Assembly: GCA_900318345.1 (NCBI GenBank)
Contig: ONKD01000017.1
Coordinates: 1-35,836 of the forward strand
Length of the DNA stretch: 35,836 bases
Direction: 5' to 3'
Source: an uncultured Prevotellaceae bacterium
GTDB taxonomy: Bacteria > Bacteroidota > Bacteroidia > Bacteroidales > Muribaculaceae
The notes below the pieces were generated by a model, which ran no database searches, was not told where the DNA came from, and saw nothing but the letters and a program-made list of their open reading frames with translations. How positions within the stretch are numbered: position 1 is the stretch's first letter; each line of letters starts with the position of its first letter. A program made the translations under genes and the position numbers. Positions 22,978 through 30,376 of the stretch are shown one piece after another.

Positions 22978-24750
22978 TTATTCCCCTTTACGGAAGAGGT
23001 GGGTAAAATGTTTGTTATAGAGTTCTGACAGGCCCTTACGGTTATCGATGGCCTCGCCCACGACGAGCATCGTGGTCAACGTGAGGTTGTTATCGTGGAC
23101 GATCTTGGCTAGGTCTTTAAGCACGCCGCGGTAGATGTGTTGGTCGGGCCATGTGAGGTGGTAGCACGCGGCAACGGGTGTATCCTCGGGATATTCCATC
23201 AACAATTCGCGTTGCACGTCATCCACGATGGCGGCACTAAGGAAGATGCACATCGTGCTTTGGCTCTTGGCGAGCAGGTGCAACTGTTCTTTCTCGGGCA
23301 TAGGCGTGCGGCCCTCGCCGCGGGTGAGGATGATGGTTTGGGTGCGCTCGGGGATGGTAAACTGGCTGCGTAATTCGGCTGCTGCGGCAAGGAATGAAGA
23401 AATGCCCGGCGTGATGTGGTAATGCATATTGTGCTGGTCAAAGAACGCCATCTGCTCCTGTATCGCTCCGAAAATACACGGGTCGCCCGTGTGCAAGCGC
23501 ACGATAAACTTACCCTTGTCATAGAATTCCTTCATCAACGCGCATTGCTCCTCAAGGTTCATCCCAGCCGAACTGCGCACAACGGCACCAGGCTTGGCGC
23601 ATAAGGTCAATTCTCGAGGAACCAAAGATCCTGCATACAGGATGAGGTCAGCGCGCTCCAACATCTTGCGGCCACGCACTGACACCAAATCAGGGTCGCC
23701 AGGGCCTGCGCCCACAATCTCGATAAAACCGTCCTCGTCACGCAAGTATTGGCGATCGATGGCTAAAGCCACAGTGAAATTCTTGCCCTTGATTTTGGGC
23801 ACGATGAGTTTGCCGTGGTTGGAGCCCAGGATAGCGGCAGCCTCACACACGCTGGGCGTGCCAACATGCTTGGCGACGGTGTCGCTAGGATTGGGCACCT
23901 CAACGGCTGACAACTGCTCGGCTGTAAAGAATTCGACTTGCTCGTCATAGCCATCTTTTAATAGTTGCACAAACGGCTCATCAGCTTTTACGTCTATCGT
24001 GCAGTAACGGCAGGCACACGGCAGGATGCCCCACTCGGCAAGAGCCTCGTCAATCTGGTCATAGATGAACTTGTAATCGTTAGGGTGATGAGCCAAACCA
24101 AAGCCGATTGTGCCGACCATGGGCACAAAGTGCAATGACAGCATGCCCTTAGGTGCATAGCGGCGATAGGGTGTCACCATGATGAGGAGACGGTATCTCT
24201 TGGGGTCAGCCTCGCTGAGGTCATTGATGATGGTGACGTGTTCGGGAAGAGTCTTTTCCAGATAATCAGTACCTTCATCACGCACCTCCATAAATAAAGC
24301 CGTTGGCTTGCGGTTGACGAAAGCAAAGATGCAGGCATTCATGTCATCCTCGCTAGCAATGGACCAGTTGAAACGCTCTGAGAGCGTATCCAATGCCCAC
24401 AGCCCCGCATTGTCGCTCTGGGTAGTAATCACGGGTTCAGCACCCAATGCTGATGCCACGCGGCGCGTCAAATCGTTGGCGCCACCCACATGACCAGACA
24501 AAACCGAAATCACGTGGTTAGCCATACTGTCCACGCAGATAACTGCCGGGTCGGTGTGCTTGTCCTCAATGAAGGATGCTATCGTGCGCACACAGATGCC
24601 CATAGCACCTATAAAAATGAAAGCATCATAATCTTTCCATCGCTTGGCGACATCGGCACGTTTGATGACTGAGGCTTGGAACTCTTGCTGGAGGTTCTCG
24701 GCTACATTGCGGCCCTCGTCGCTCACGGGTATTACGGCTATTTTTTGCAT
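22978..24750 (-). CDS. cbiG/cbiF: Fused cobalt-precorrin-5A hydrolase and cobalt-precorrin-4 C11-methyltransferase (CbiG-CbiF)
   Basis: A 590-residue two-domain enzyme. Residues 1 to about 335 are CbiG, which opens the delta-lactone and expels acetaldehyde; visible segments are MGICVRTIASFIEDK and LSGHVGGANDLTRRVASALGAEPVITTQSD (in pieces, 85-113). Residues about 340-590 are the CbiF/CobM tetrapyrrole methyltransferase with VGAGPGDPDLVSVRG (346-360), the HTGDPCIFGA segment and LTRGEGRTPMP. Presence of CbiG indicates the anaerobic pathway. The start overlaps the cbiET stop by 13 bases. Confidence 0.95.
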   Translation of the reverse strand: MQKIAVIPVSDEGRNVAENLQQEFQASVIKRADVAKRWKDYDAFIFIGAMGICVRTIASFIEDKHTDPAVICVDSMANHVISVLSGHVGGANDLTRRVASALGAEPVITTQSDNAGLWALDTLSERFNWSIASEDDMNACIFAFVNRKPTALFMEVRDEGTDYLEKTLPEHVTIINDLSEADPKRYRLLIMVTPYRRYAPKGMLSLHFVPMVGTIGFGLAHHPNDYKFIYDQIDEALAEWGILPCACRYCTIDVKADEPFVQLLKDGYDEQVEFFTAEQLSAVEVPNPSDTVAKHVGTPSVCEAAAILGSNHGKLIVPKIKGKNFTVALAIDRQYLRDEDGFIEIVGAGPGDPDLVSVRGRKMLERADLILYAGSLVPRELTLCAKPGAVVRSSAGMNLEEQCALMKEFYDKGKFIVRLHTGDPCIFGAIQEQMAFFDQHNMHYHITPGISSFLAAAAELRSQFTIPERTQTIILTRGEGRTPMPEKEQLHLLAKSQSTMCIFLSAAIVDDVQRELLMEYPEDTPVAACYHLTWPDQHIYRGVLKDLAKIVHDNNLTLTTMLVVGEAIDNRKGLSELYNKHFTHLFRKGE

Positions 24751-25925
24751 TTGAGTATCTCTATCGGGTTATTTTCGTTAAGGATGATGCGAGTGGGTGG
24801 TTCTTGCTTTAAGCCCAATTCAGCACATGCCTCATTAAACAGTTGGTGGCTGTCGGTATGCACCATGGGTGAGGTGACGCTGTTCATCACGATGCAGCCG
24901 TCATCAGCCAGGACAGTCAGCACGCGTGCCATGATTTCTTTTAGGTGACCGCCATGCCCACCGATGAAAACGGCATCGGGGTGGGTGAGGTTTTCAATAT
25001 CAGCTTTGAGGAAATCTCCAATATGGTAGTTAATGCCTGGAGTGCCGAAATGTCGACTATTCTGCTGCATCAAGGCCTCACACTCGGGCCTGATTTCAAA
25101 GGCCTCGACGTGCAAATGCGGGAATTGCAACCGCGCCTCGATGGACACGCTACCAGTGCAGAAACCGATGTCCCACAGCACGCTTTTTTGCGGCAGTTCC
25201 AGTGCTTGAAGGGTCAGCAGGCGTATGGGCGCTTTGGTGATCATTTTCTCCCTTCCGTCGAGCAAAGCGAATTCACTCTCGGGAATTCCGTAGGGTCTCG
25301 CCTTGGTGTGGCCGCACAGAATCAAGCAGTTGGGATAGTCAAAATCACGTTCCTCGGCCTCCTTAAGTGTCAAGGTTGAAATGCGTTCCTCTTTTGGATT
25401 ACCCAAATGCTCGCCCACATTCATTATATAGTCGTTGTAACCATATTCCAGCATCCTGTGGGCAATGGCGCTAGGTGTGTGCTCACGGTCGGTCAGTACA
25501 CCGATTTTTTCCGCACGCTCGATGAGTGCGCGGTCAAATTCGGGCCATGGACGGCCAGTGAGAGAAACGACACGCATATCATGGTAAGGCATGACTAAAC
25601 GATGCGCCAGAATTTGCAAGGAATTGAATGATGGGTAGAGCACAATCTCGGCATCAGGCATCTTGCGCTTAATGGTGTTGGCAAATCCGAAAAATAACGG
25701 GTCTCCGCTGGCGAACACAATCACCTCGTCGTGATACTGATCGAAGACCGCATCCAGTGGAGTAGTGATTTCAATCCATTGCGACCCCTCGGGCAAATAG
25801 GGCGCAACAAGTCCATAGTGGCGTTTGCCGCCCGAGAAAACGCGCCCATTACAGATGATGCTGATCACCTCTGGCGGCAAATAAGGCCGCGGCGCGTCAC
25901 TGATACCTATCACATAAAACTTCAT
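24738..25925 (-). CDS. cbiE/cbiT: Fused cobalt-precorrin-7 C5-methyltransferase and cobalt-precorrin-6B C15-methyltransferase/decarboxylase (CbiE-CbiT)
   Basis: A 395-residue protein matching the CobL arrangement. Residues 1 to about 210 are CbiE, a tetrapyrrole methylase, with FASGDPLFFG (71-80) and SFNSLQILAHRL. Residues about 215-395 are CbiT, a Rossmann-type SAM methyltransferase with WDIGFCTGSVSIEA (251-264) in place of the usual DIGaGTGS, and DAVFIGGHGGHLKEI. The glycine to phenylalanine and alanine to cysteine changes in the SAM loop are conservative in position but worth noting. It overlaps cbiGF and is preceded by a 138-base gap filled by CAAC repeat copy B. Confidence 0.94.
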   Translation of the reverse strand: MKFYVIGISDAPRPYLPPEVISIICNGRVFSGGKRHYGLVAPYLPEGSQWIEITTPLDAVFDQYHDEVIVFASGDPLFFGFANTIKRKMPDAEIVLYPSFNSLQILAHRLVMPYHDMRVVSLTGRPWPEFDRALIERAEKIGVLTDREHTPSAIAHRMLEYGYNDYIMNVGEHLGNPKEERISTLTLKEAEERDFDYPNCLILCGHTKARPYGIPESEFALLDGREKMITKAPIRLLTLQALELPQKSVLWDIGFCTGSVSIEARLQFPHLHVEAFEIRPECEALMQQNSRHFGTPGINYHIGDFLKADIENLTHPDAVFIGGHGGHLKEIMARVLTVLADDGCIVMNSVTSPMVHTDSHQLFNEACAELGLKQEPPTRIILNENNPIEILKCKK

Positions 25926-25943
25926 ATCATTTTTTGTATTAAT

Positions 25944-26056
25944 TCAAACAACTGCTGTTAGTCAAACAACAAGAACAACAGGAAACAACAATAACAACAT
26001 ATATTTTATATGAAAAAAGGTTGTTTTGGTTGTTCATCGTTGTTTTAGTTGTTTGA
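25944..26056. repeat. CAAC-rich long imperfect inverted repeat (copy B)
   Basis: A 113-base stretch starts TCAAACAACTGCTG and ends TTTAGTTGTTTGA. The left arm is rich in CAACAA, the right in TTGTTG, around an ATATATTTTATAT centre. It fills the gap between the cbiHC stop (26064) and the cbiET start (25925) within one operon. Its design matches copy A at 20944-21032. Confidence 0.7.
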
Positions 26057-26063
26057 TTTAATG

Positions 26064-27512
26064 TCACAGGTCTCGTCCGGGTTTTAGTTGCTCTGCGTCA
26101 TCAAAGGTCAGAATGGCGTTACACAGTGTTGCTGCTAGGTTGCTGCCACCTTTGCGCCCCTCGATGATGATTTTGGGGATGTCCTTGAAAGGCTTGACCA
26201 TGTGCTTGGATTCGCGCACATGCACGAAGCCCACAGGCGCGGCAATGATGCCGGCGGGATGGGCCTTACCTTTGCGGATGAGATCGCATAGTTCCATCAA
26301 TGCCGTCGGCGCATTGCCAAAAGCGAAAAGAGCGTTGGGGTGTTCCTCGACAGCCAGACGGATGCCCGCCTGGGTGCGGGTGATGCCTTGTACAGCTGCC
26401 ATTTCGGCAACACGCGGGTCACTCAAGTAACATTTAGCCTCCATGCCCAGTCGAGCCAAGGCTCCTTTGCGTATGCCGCTGGTCACCATCGTCACATCGG
26501 TCACGATGGTCTTCAATTCACCGCTAGCGACCTTGTTATATAGCGTTTCCACCGCATGGCCATCGGTATAGAGAATGCGCTCCATATCAAAATCGGCCGT
26601 CGTGTGGATGGCATGCAGGAGTGCCCACTTGTGGTCAAGCGGAATGTCCTTGTTGCGGAGCTCGCTCTCGATGGTGCGGAACGACTCAATCATGATCTGC
26701 TGGCCGGGCTTGATGTCCTCATCACCACGTTCGCGGTAATAGCCGCGCGGGGTAATAATCTTGTTCAACTCCTCTCCCGCCTGGGGGGAGGTGCCCGAAA
26801 GGGCGGAGGAGGGGGAGTAGATATAGGACTGTGAGTTGCCAATAAGAATCACGGTGAACATATCCACCTCCTCGGGGTCAAATTCGCCCAGTGTGGTCAC
26901 TTTGATTTCTTGCTCATCGCGTCCTGCCTGACGGACATAGCCCACAGGCGTGTCGTCGGAACGTTGCTGAAGGAACAGTTCCACCAAGCGATACAGCTGC
27001 CAGTAACGGCCATTGGACTTGGGGTTATAGATGGCAGTGACGAAATCGCCCACGGCGGCAGCCTTGATACGTCGCTCAATCACTTCCCACGGGGTCATCA
27101 GGTCGCTCAGCGAGATGATGCACAGGTCATGGCCAATGGGAGCACCCAACAACGAAGCGGCTTTTTGGAAGGCCGAAATGCCGGGTAATGACTCAATTTC
27201 CACATCAGATTCACGCTCACGTTTCATCTCATAGACTAGCGGTGTCATGCCATAGATGCCAGCGTCGCCCGAGGAGATGACCACGACCGTTTTGCCTTGC
27301 TCAGCCAGTTCAAAGGCCTGCTCGGCACGCTCGCGTTCCTTCTTCATGCCGGTGTCAATGCACTCGCAGCCATCATGAACGTATTCCTGGATGAACTGGA
27401 AATAATACTTATATCCGACAATAGCATCTGCCGCACGCACTGCTTCGAGTACGGCGGGAGTGATGTCTTCTTTACTGCCAGGCCCGATGCCTGCTACTAT
27501 AATCTTACCCAT
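26064..27512 (-). CDS. cbiH/cbiC: Fused precorrin-3B/cobalt-precorrin-3 C17-methyltransferase and precorrin-8X methylmutase (CbiH-CbiC)
   Basis: A 482-residue two-domain enzyme. Residues 1 to about 232 are CbiH/CobJ, with VAGIGPGSKEDITPAV (6-21), SSGDAGIYGM (80-89) and the end VILIGNSQSYIY. Residues about 272-482 are CbiC/CobH, with LLHAIHTTADFDMER holding the catalytic histidine (His303, or His300) and APVGFVHVRESK. Residues 233-250 (SPSSALSGTSPQAGEELN) are encoded by a REP-like GC-rich repeat inserted in frame in the linker. It is the first gene of the corrin operon, with a strong promoter whose predicted start site lies within a few bases of the ATG. Confidence 0.95.
   Translation of the reverse strand: MGKIIVAGIGPGSKEDITPAVLEAVRAADAIVGYKYYFQFIQEYVHDGCECIDTGMKKERERAEQAFELAEQGKTVVVISSGDAGIYGMTPLVYEMKRERESDVEIESLPGISAFQKAASLLGAPIGHDLCIISLSDLMTPWEVIERRIKAAAVGDFVTAIYNPKSNGRYWQLYRLVELFLQQRSDDTPVGYVRQAGRDEQEIKVTTLGEFDPEEVDMFTVILIGNSQSYIYSPSSALSGTSPQAGEELNKIITPRGYYRERGDEDIKPGQQIMIESFRTIESELRNKDIPLDHKWALLHAIHTTADFDMERILYTDGHAVETLYNKVASGELKTIVTDVTMVTSGIRKGALARLGMEAKCYLSDPRVAEMAAVQGITRTQAGIRLAVEEHPNALFAFGNAPTALMELCDLIRKGKAHPAGIIAAPVGFVHVRESKHMVKPFKDIPKIIIEGRKGGSNLAATLCNAILTFDDAEQLKPGRDL
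26763..26816 (-). repeat. REP-like GC-rich repeat inserted in frame in cbiHC
   Basis: The 54-base segment contains CTCCCCCTCCTCCGCCC, TTTCGGGC and CACCTCCCCCC on the minus strand, the pattern of a familiar Bacteroidetes intergenic repeat with GGGGAGG/CCTCCCC hairpins. It is exactly 18 codons and keeps the frame. It encodes a Ser/Pro/Gly-rich linker between the two enzyme domains. Confidence 0.65.
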
Positions 27513-27520
27513 AATGACTG

Positions 27521-27551
27521 CAAAGATAGTGAAAACCGAGCGGAAAACAAA
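27521..27551 (-). promoter_or_regulatory. Promoter of the corrin operon cbiHC-cbiET-cbiGF-cbiJD
   Basis: The minus strand reads TTTG, 19 bases, TATCTTTG, a complete match to the Bacteroidetes consensus. The -7 box ends 8 bases before the ATG, so the leader should be only a few bases. No cobalamin riboswitch can fit between them. Confidence 0.85.
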
Positions 27552-27553
27552 AT

Positions 27554-27799
27554 CTATTTTTTTATCCCAAGGCGCAGTCTATCTTGCCTGAGCACCGCAT
27601 CGAAGAAGATGTCGCCAGTGTCCACGTCCTTGCGGGTGATCATCCCGAAGATGTCGAGGTTCTGCGGACAGTCTGCCAAGGGCAGTTCAATCTCCATTGA
27701 GTAGTCATCGGCATCGGTGAAGATGCGGTTCTCCGAGACGTACTCTATTGACGAGCCTTTCTTGAGGGCGGCTTGCTGCCCGTTGATGGTTAGTATCAT
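27554..27799 (-). CDS. 81-residue phage-like hypothetical protein, probably an N-terminal fragment
   Basis: The start at 27799 (MILTINGQQAALKKGSSIEYVS) is supported by a TACCTTTG box 25 bases upstream; a longer reading frame begins at 27901. The sequence, including ENRIFTDADDY and LADCPQNLDIFGMI, reminds me of the N-terminus of long proteins encoded near tail genes in Bacteroides prophages; this is recollection, not a search result. If right, the gene is a truncated remnant, and its stop lies 2 bases from the -33 box of the cbiHC promoter. No signal peptide or known catalytic motif. Confidence 0.6.
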   Translation of the reverse strand: MILTINGQQAALKKGSSIEYVSENRIFTDADDYSMEIELPLADCPQNLDIFGMITRKDVDTGDIFFDAVLRQDRLRLGIKK

Positions 27800-27806
27800 A
27801 AAAATT

Positions 27807-27842
27807 GCGGTTGATTTCCTCTCACAAAGGTAAATCAACCGC
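27807..27842 (-). promoter_or_regulatory. -7 box framed by an 11-bp inverted repeat
   Basis: GCGGTTGATTT (27807-27817) and its exact complement AAATCAACCGC (27832-27842) are 14 bases apart, and the spacer holds a minus-strand TACCTTTG (27825-27832). One arm would lie upstream of the transcript start, so a DNA operator is more likely than an RNA hairpin. Confidence 0.6.
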
Positions 27843-27902
27843 GTATGCTGTGAAAAGACGAGCTGAACCCCAATCCTAACAGACTCTTTGACAGCATTCA
27901 AC

Positions 27903-28334
27903 CTATTGCCTTTCTAATACATAGCCATTATCTCGCCCCCAATCCCAATCAAGGATAAATGTCTTAAAATTATGATTCATGAGATGCAAACCATCAATAT
28001 TCAATTGATGCTCCTCTTTGATTACTTGTCCTGTTGAATCATGAGTCTGATACTCAAGATAGAGATTCCAACAACATTCTGGTGACAAGGGTTTTTCTAT
28101 ACTCCATTTACCGGTTAACACCATTGTGCTATCCGAGTTTCGATTAATCGTTCGCGACACATGGGGTTTTATGACTTCAATAAAGGTCATGTCCTCATTA
28201 AGTGATAAAGATATGGAGTCACCTGAGTTCTCGTGCCAATCACCAAATAAATCGTTAGGCTTGTAATCCGCTTCACAAGAACATAATAGAGCGAATAAAG
28301 CCGATACTACCAAATATTTATAAATACGAACCAT
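27903..28334 (-). CDS. Hypothetical lipoprotein
   Basis: A 143-residue protein with a lipobox before Cys20 (FALLCSCEAD). The mature part contains FGDWHENSGDSISLSLNEDMTF and LTGKWSIEKPL in short pieces, a pattern like lipocalin-type lipoproteins where a GxW motif opens the first strand, but I do not recognise a specific family. It belongs to the AT-richer island 27.5-30.3 kb. It follows the CarboxypepD-repeat gene by 36 bases on the same strand, so co-transcription is likely. Function unknown. Confidence 0.7.
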   Translation of the reverse strand: MVRIYKYLVVSALFALLCSCEADYKPNDLFGDWHENSGDSISLSLNEDMTFIEVIKPHVSRTINRNSDSTMVLTGKWSIEKPLSPECCWNLYLEYQTHDSTGQVIKEEHQLNIDGLHLMNHNFKTFILDWDWGRDNGYVLERQ

Positions 28335-28370
28335 ATCTAGTATTCTGAATTATTGTTTAATCTTTCTTTA

Positions 28371-29489
28371 TCAATCGCCCCATAAAATTGGGCAATTATC
28401 ATCATGCTCCAATCTGATGATCATTGGATTCTTTTCAACTTGGACATCCTTGCTGAAATAATCGTAATACTTAGCTTCAATAACAACCCCTTCGGGTACT
28501 TTTAATGAGAAATGACCTTCAAAATCAGTTAATGTACCCAAATCACAACCCTTTACGCAAACATTAGCTCCAATCAATGGTTCATCATTTTCATCTACAA
28601 CCGTTCCCAAGACTTGATACAGTTTGATAGGGTTTTTCTCTTTTAGTCCAAACATGTCTAACGTTTGCTTATCAACTTCAAGTGCAACAGTTATTGTGTC
28701 ACAACTATCAACAATAACGTCTTTTGACAAAAAACCAGGGTATGATATCGTAAGTATAGCACCCTCCTTGGCACATAGTTTAAATTCTCCATTAAGATCT
28801 GACCTATTTAACATTGGAGAATTGTCACGTTGGTAAAACGCTCCAACTAACGGCTCACCATCGCATCCATCGATGACTTTTACAGTCACAATCTTTTGTT
28901 CAAGCCTAATGACAAATTCAAGGCCATCAATAGGGCCTTGAACAGGCTTATATAACGGGTGTTCTATCTTAAGTGAATCGTCACCCTTTTCTATCAGCGT
29001 AAAATCAAAATGGCCATTGGAGTCGGTCAGAACTTTATTGCCCGAAGGTATTGATGTAATAGTCGCACCAGAAAGAGGTTTTGCATTTTGATTATAGACA
29101 GTACCATATAAGGCATGCCCTGTCCAGCCAGAAATAGACCTGTATCTACTGCACCAGAATCTTGGTGGCAATAATCGGAATTTCATTGGATGCCCATTGA
29201 CAACCTTTTCTGTTGTTTCATAACCCATGAAATCCACTACTAATGTATCGCCTATTCCAGCTTCTATGCTGAACTCGCCATTAAAACCAGTACATGTTTT
29301 ATGTCGAAATCCCTTAACAAGAACTGTTGCACCAATACATGGTTCGTCATTAGTCGCATCAGTGACCACACCGGTTACATTTATAGGTGAGCTGATATCC
29401 ACAACAGGCTGAGCAATTGTAACTCCAGCCCATAGTAGCATCATCAGATAGAATATGATATGTTTATAATCCAGTCTCATAATAGTCAA
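28371..29489 (-). CDS. Exported protein with four tandem CarboxypepD-reg-like beta domains and no barrel
   Basis: A 372-residue protein with a signal peptide (hydrophobic 10-26, ending VTIAQ). Four repeats of the domain usually found once at the N-terminus of TonB receptors are visible: about 36-107 (VTGVVTDATNDEPCIGATV), 125-196 (LYGTVYNQNAKPLSGATI), 199-271 (VIDGCDGEPLVGA) and 290-361 (VLGTVVDENDEPLIGANV). Each shows the pattern GxVxDxxxxPLxGAxVxxxG...TDxxGxF. No plug or beta-barrel follows, and the C-terminus (PILWGD) is short. It may be a periplasmic or surface adhesion or scaffold protein. Neighbours are two unknown small proteins. Low GC suggests acquisition or relaxed selection. Confidence 0.75.
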   Translation of the reverse strand: MTIMRLDYKHIIFYLMMLLWAGVTIAQPVVDISSPINVTGVVTDATNDEPCIGATVLVKGFRHKTCTGFNGEFSIEAGIGDTLVVDFMGYETTEKVVNGHPMKFRLLPPRFWCSRYRSISGWTGHALYGTVYNQNAKPLSGATITSIPSGNKVLTDSNGHFDFTLIEKGDDSLKIEHPLYKPVQGPIDGLEFVIRLEQKIVTVKVIDGCDGEPLVGAFYQRDNSPMLNRSDLNGEFKLCAKEGAILTISYPGFLSKDVIVDSCDTITVALEVDKQTLDMFGLKEKNPIKLYQVLGTVVDENDEPLIGANVCVKGCDLGTLTDFEGHFSLKVPEGVVIEAKYYDYFSKDVQVEKNPMIIRLEHDDNCPILWGD

Positions 29490-29535
29490 ATAGTTAGTTG
29501 CTTATTTTGTGTAATATATAAATGGCATACTTGAA

Positions 29536-30054
29536 TTACTGTTTGAATTCAAACCACAATCCTGATAGGCTGTCATAGTGTTCCTTCCAAAAATCGAATC
29601 CAACTTTTTTCATAAAAACACGTTTCTCGTTTTCATCAAAAAAACGGACTAAATTCTCATTCTCAAAATCTACTATATAAACATACACATTACCGCCTTT
29701 ATTTATTCTAAGTCGCGAAATGTTCATCGACATAAAAGTAGGCAATAATTGTTTCAAAGAATCTTGATTTATAAAGCCGCGAATAGAATCCACGCTGTAT
29801 ATTGTTTGGCCTGTTTTGTCACATATAAGTTTATAGTAGTTAGAGTCATTCATAGATACACAGACGACAGCACTATCTCCATTCAAATCACAACCACGAA
29901 TAATGAAATCATATCCTTGAAAGGCTTTGAAATCATCCTCATAAGTCATTTCTACAAAACCATTCTTAATTTGCACAAAATGATACCTACAGTACATTTC
30001 ATAAATGACAAGGCTGGCCAATAGAACAATCAAAATAATCAGTAGCTTTCTCAT
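29536..30054 (-). CDS. Hypothetical protein with one N-terminal membrane helix
   Basis: A 172-residue protein with one hydrophobic segment (about 4-20, LLIILIVLLASLVIYEMY) that could be a membrane anchor or uncleaved signal. The rest is polar, with segments such as GYDFIIRGCDLNGDSAVV and DENEKRVFMKKVGFDFWKE, and no family I recognise. A well-formed promoter lies 24 bases upstream, so this is probably the first gene of a small operon with the two exported proteins downstream. It lies in the AT-rich island. Confidence 0.65.
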   Translation of the reverse strand: MRKLLIILIVLLASLVIYEMYCRYHFVQIKNGFVEMTYEDDFKAFQGYDFIIRGCDLNGDSAVVCVSMNDSNYYKLICDKTGQTIYSVDSIRGFINQDSLKQLLPTFMSMNISRLRINKGGNVYVYIVDFENENLVRFFDENEKRVFMKKVGFDFWKEHYDSLSGLWFEFKQ

Positions 30055-30078
30055 GACTTCTAACTGTTTTTATAACTG

Positions 30079-30110
30079 CAAATATATTGCCTCTTAATCA
30101 TGTCGGCAAT
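30079..30110 (-). promoter_or_regulatory. Promoter of the accessory-island genes
   Basis: The minus strand reads ATTG, 20 bases, TATATTTG, a full consensus match. A palindrome, AATACCC-AAAT-GGGTATT at 30108-30125, overlaps the -33 box and could be an operator. Confidence 0.7.
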
Positions 30111-30130
30111 ACCCAAATGGGTATTTTTAT

Positions 30131-30313
30131 CTATTTTCTCTTATTTTTCGGTGATTTATTGTTCATGAGGCGCTGGTACTCGTCCTGCGCCTGCTGCTGC
30201 TTTTTGATCGCGGCCACCTGCATGGCACCTGCGGCCACGGCCATGGCTGCGGCTATTGGGGCGATGATAAAACTTAGCGTCTTGTCGTGAGTTTGAGTTG
30301 AGATGTACCGCTT
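30131..30313 (-). pseudogene. Possible C-terminal remnant of a phage tail tape-measure gene
   Basis: This frame, too short to be called as a gene, is open for 60 codons ending in TAG at 30131 and has no start codon at its beginning. It encodes an alanine-rich helix followed by QVAAIKKQQQAQDEYQRLMN and a basic tail (SPKNKRK). The AAIKKQQQ pattern resembles C-termini of Bacteroidetes tape-measure proteins, by recollection only. It occupies most of the 322-base gap between 30054 and 30377 that has no intact gene. The upstream part of the gene is missing, replaced by the terminator of the next receptor. Confidence 0.45.
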
Positions 30314-30320
30314 TTACGAA

Positions 30321-30360
30321 ATAAAAAATGGAGGCTTTGTCTCACGACAATCCTCCATTA
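30321..30360 (-). terminator. Terminator of the TonB receptor gene at 30377-32443
   Basis: On the minus strand AATGGAGG and CCTCCATT pair around a 17-base loop and are followed by TTTTTAT. The loop contains CTCACGACAA (30341-30350, plus strand), whose exact complement TTGTCGTGAG lies at 30282-30291 inside the phage-like remnant, so a second alternative hairpin is possible. Confidence 0.75.
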
Positions 30361-30376
30361 TAATTGCAATATAAGG

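Noticed and set aside
25944-26056. CRISPR-like array from repeated CAAC units
   Set aside because: The units are 3-6 bases with no regular repeat-spacer pattern and they form an inverted repeat; no cas genes are present.
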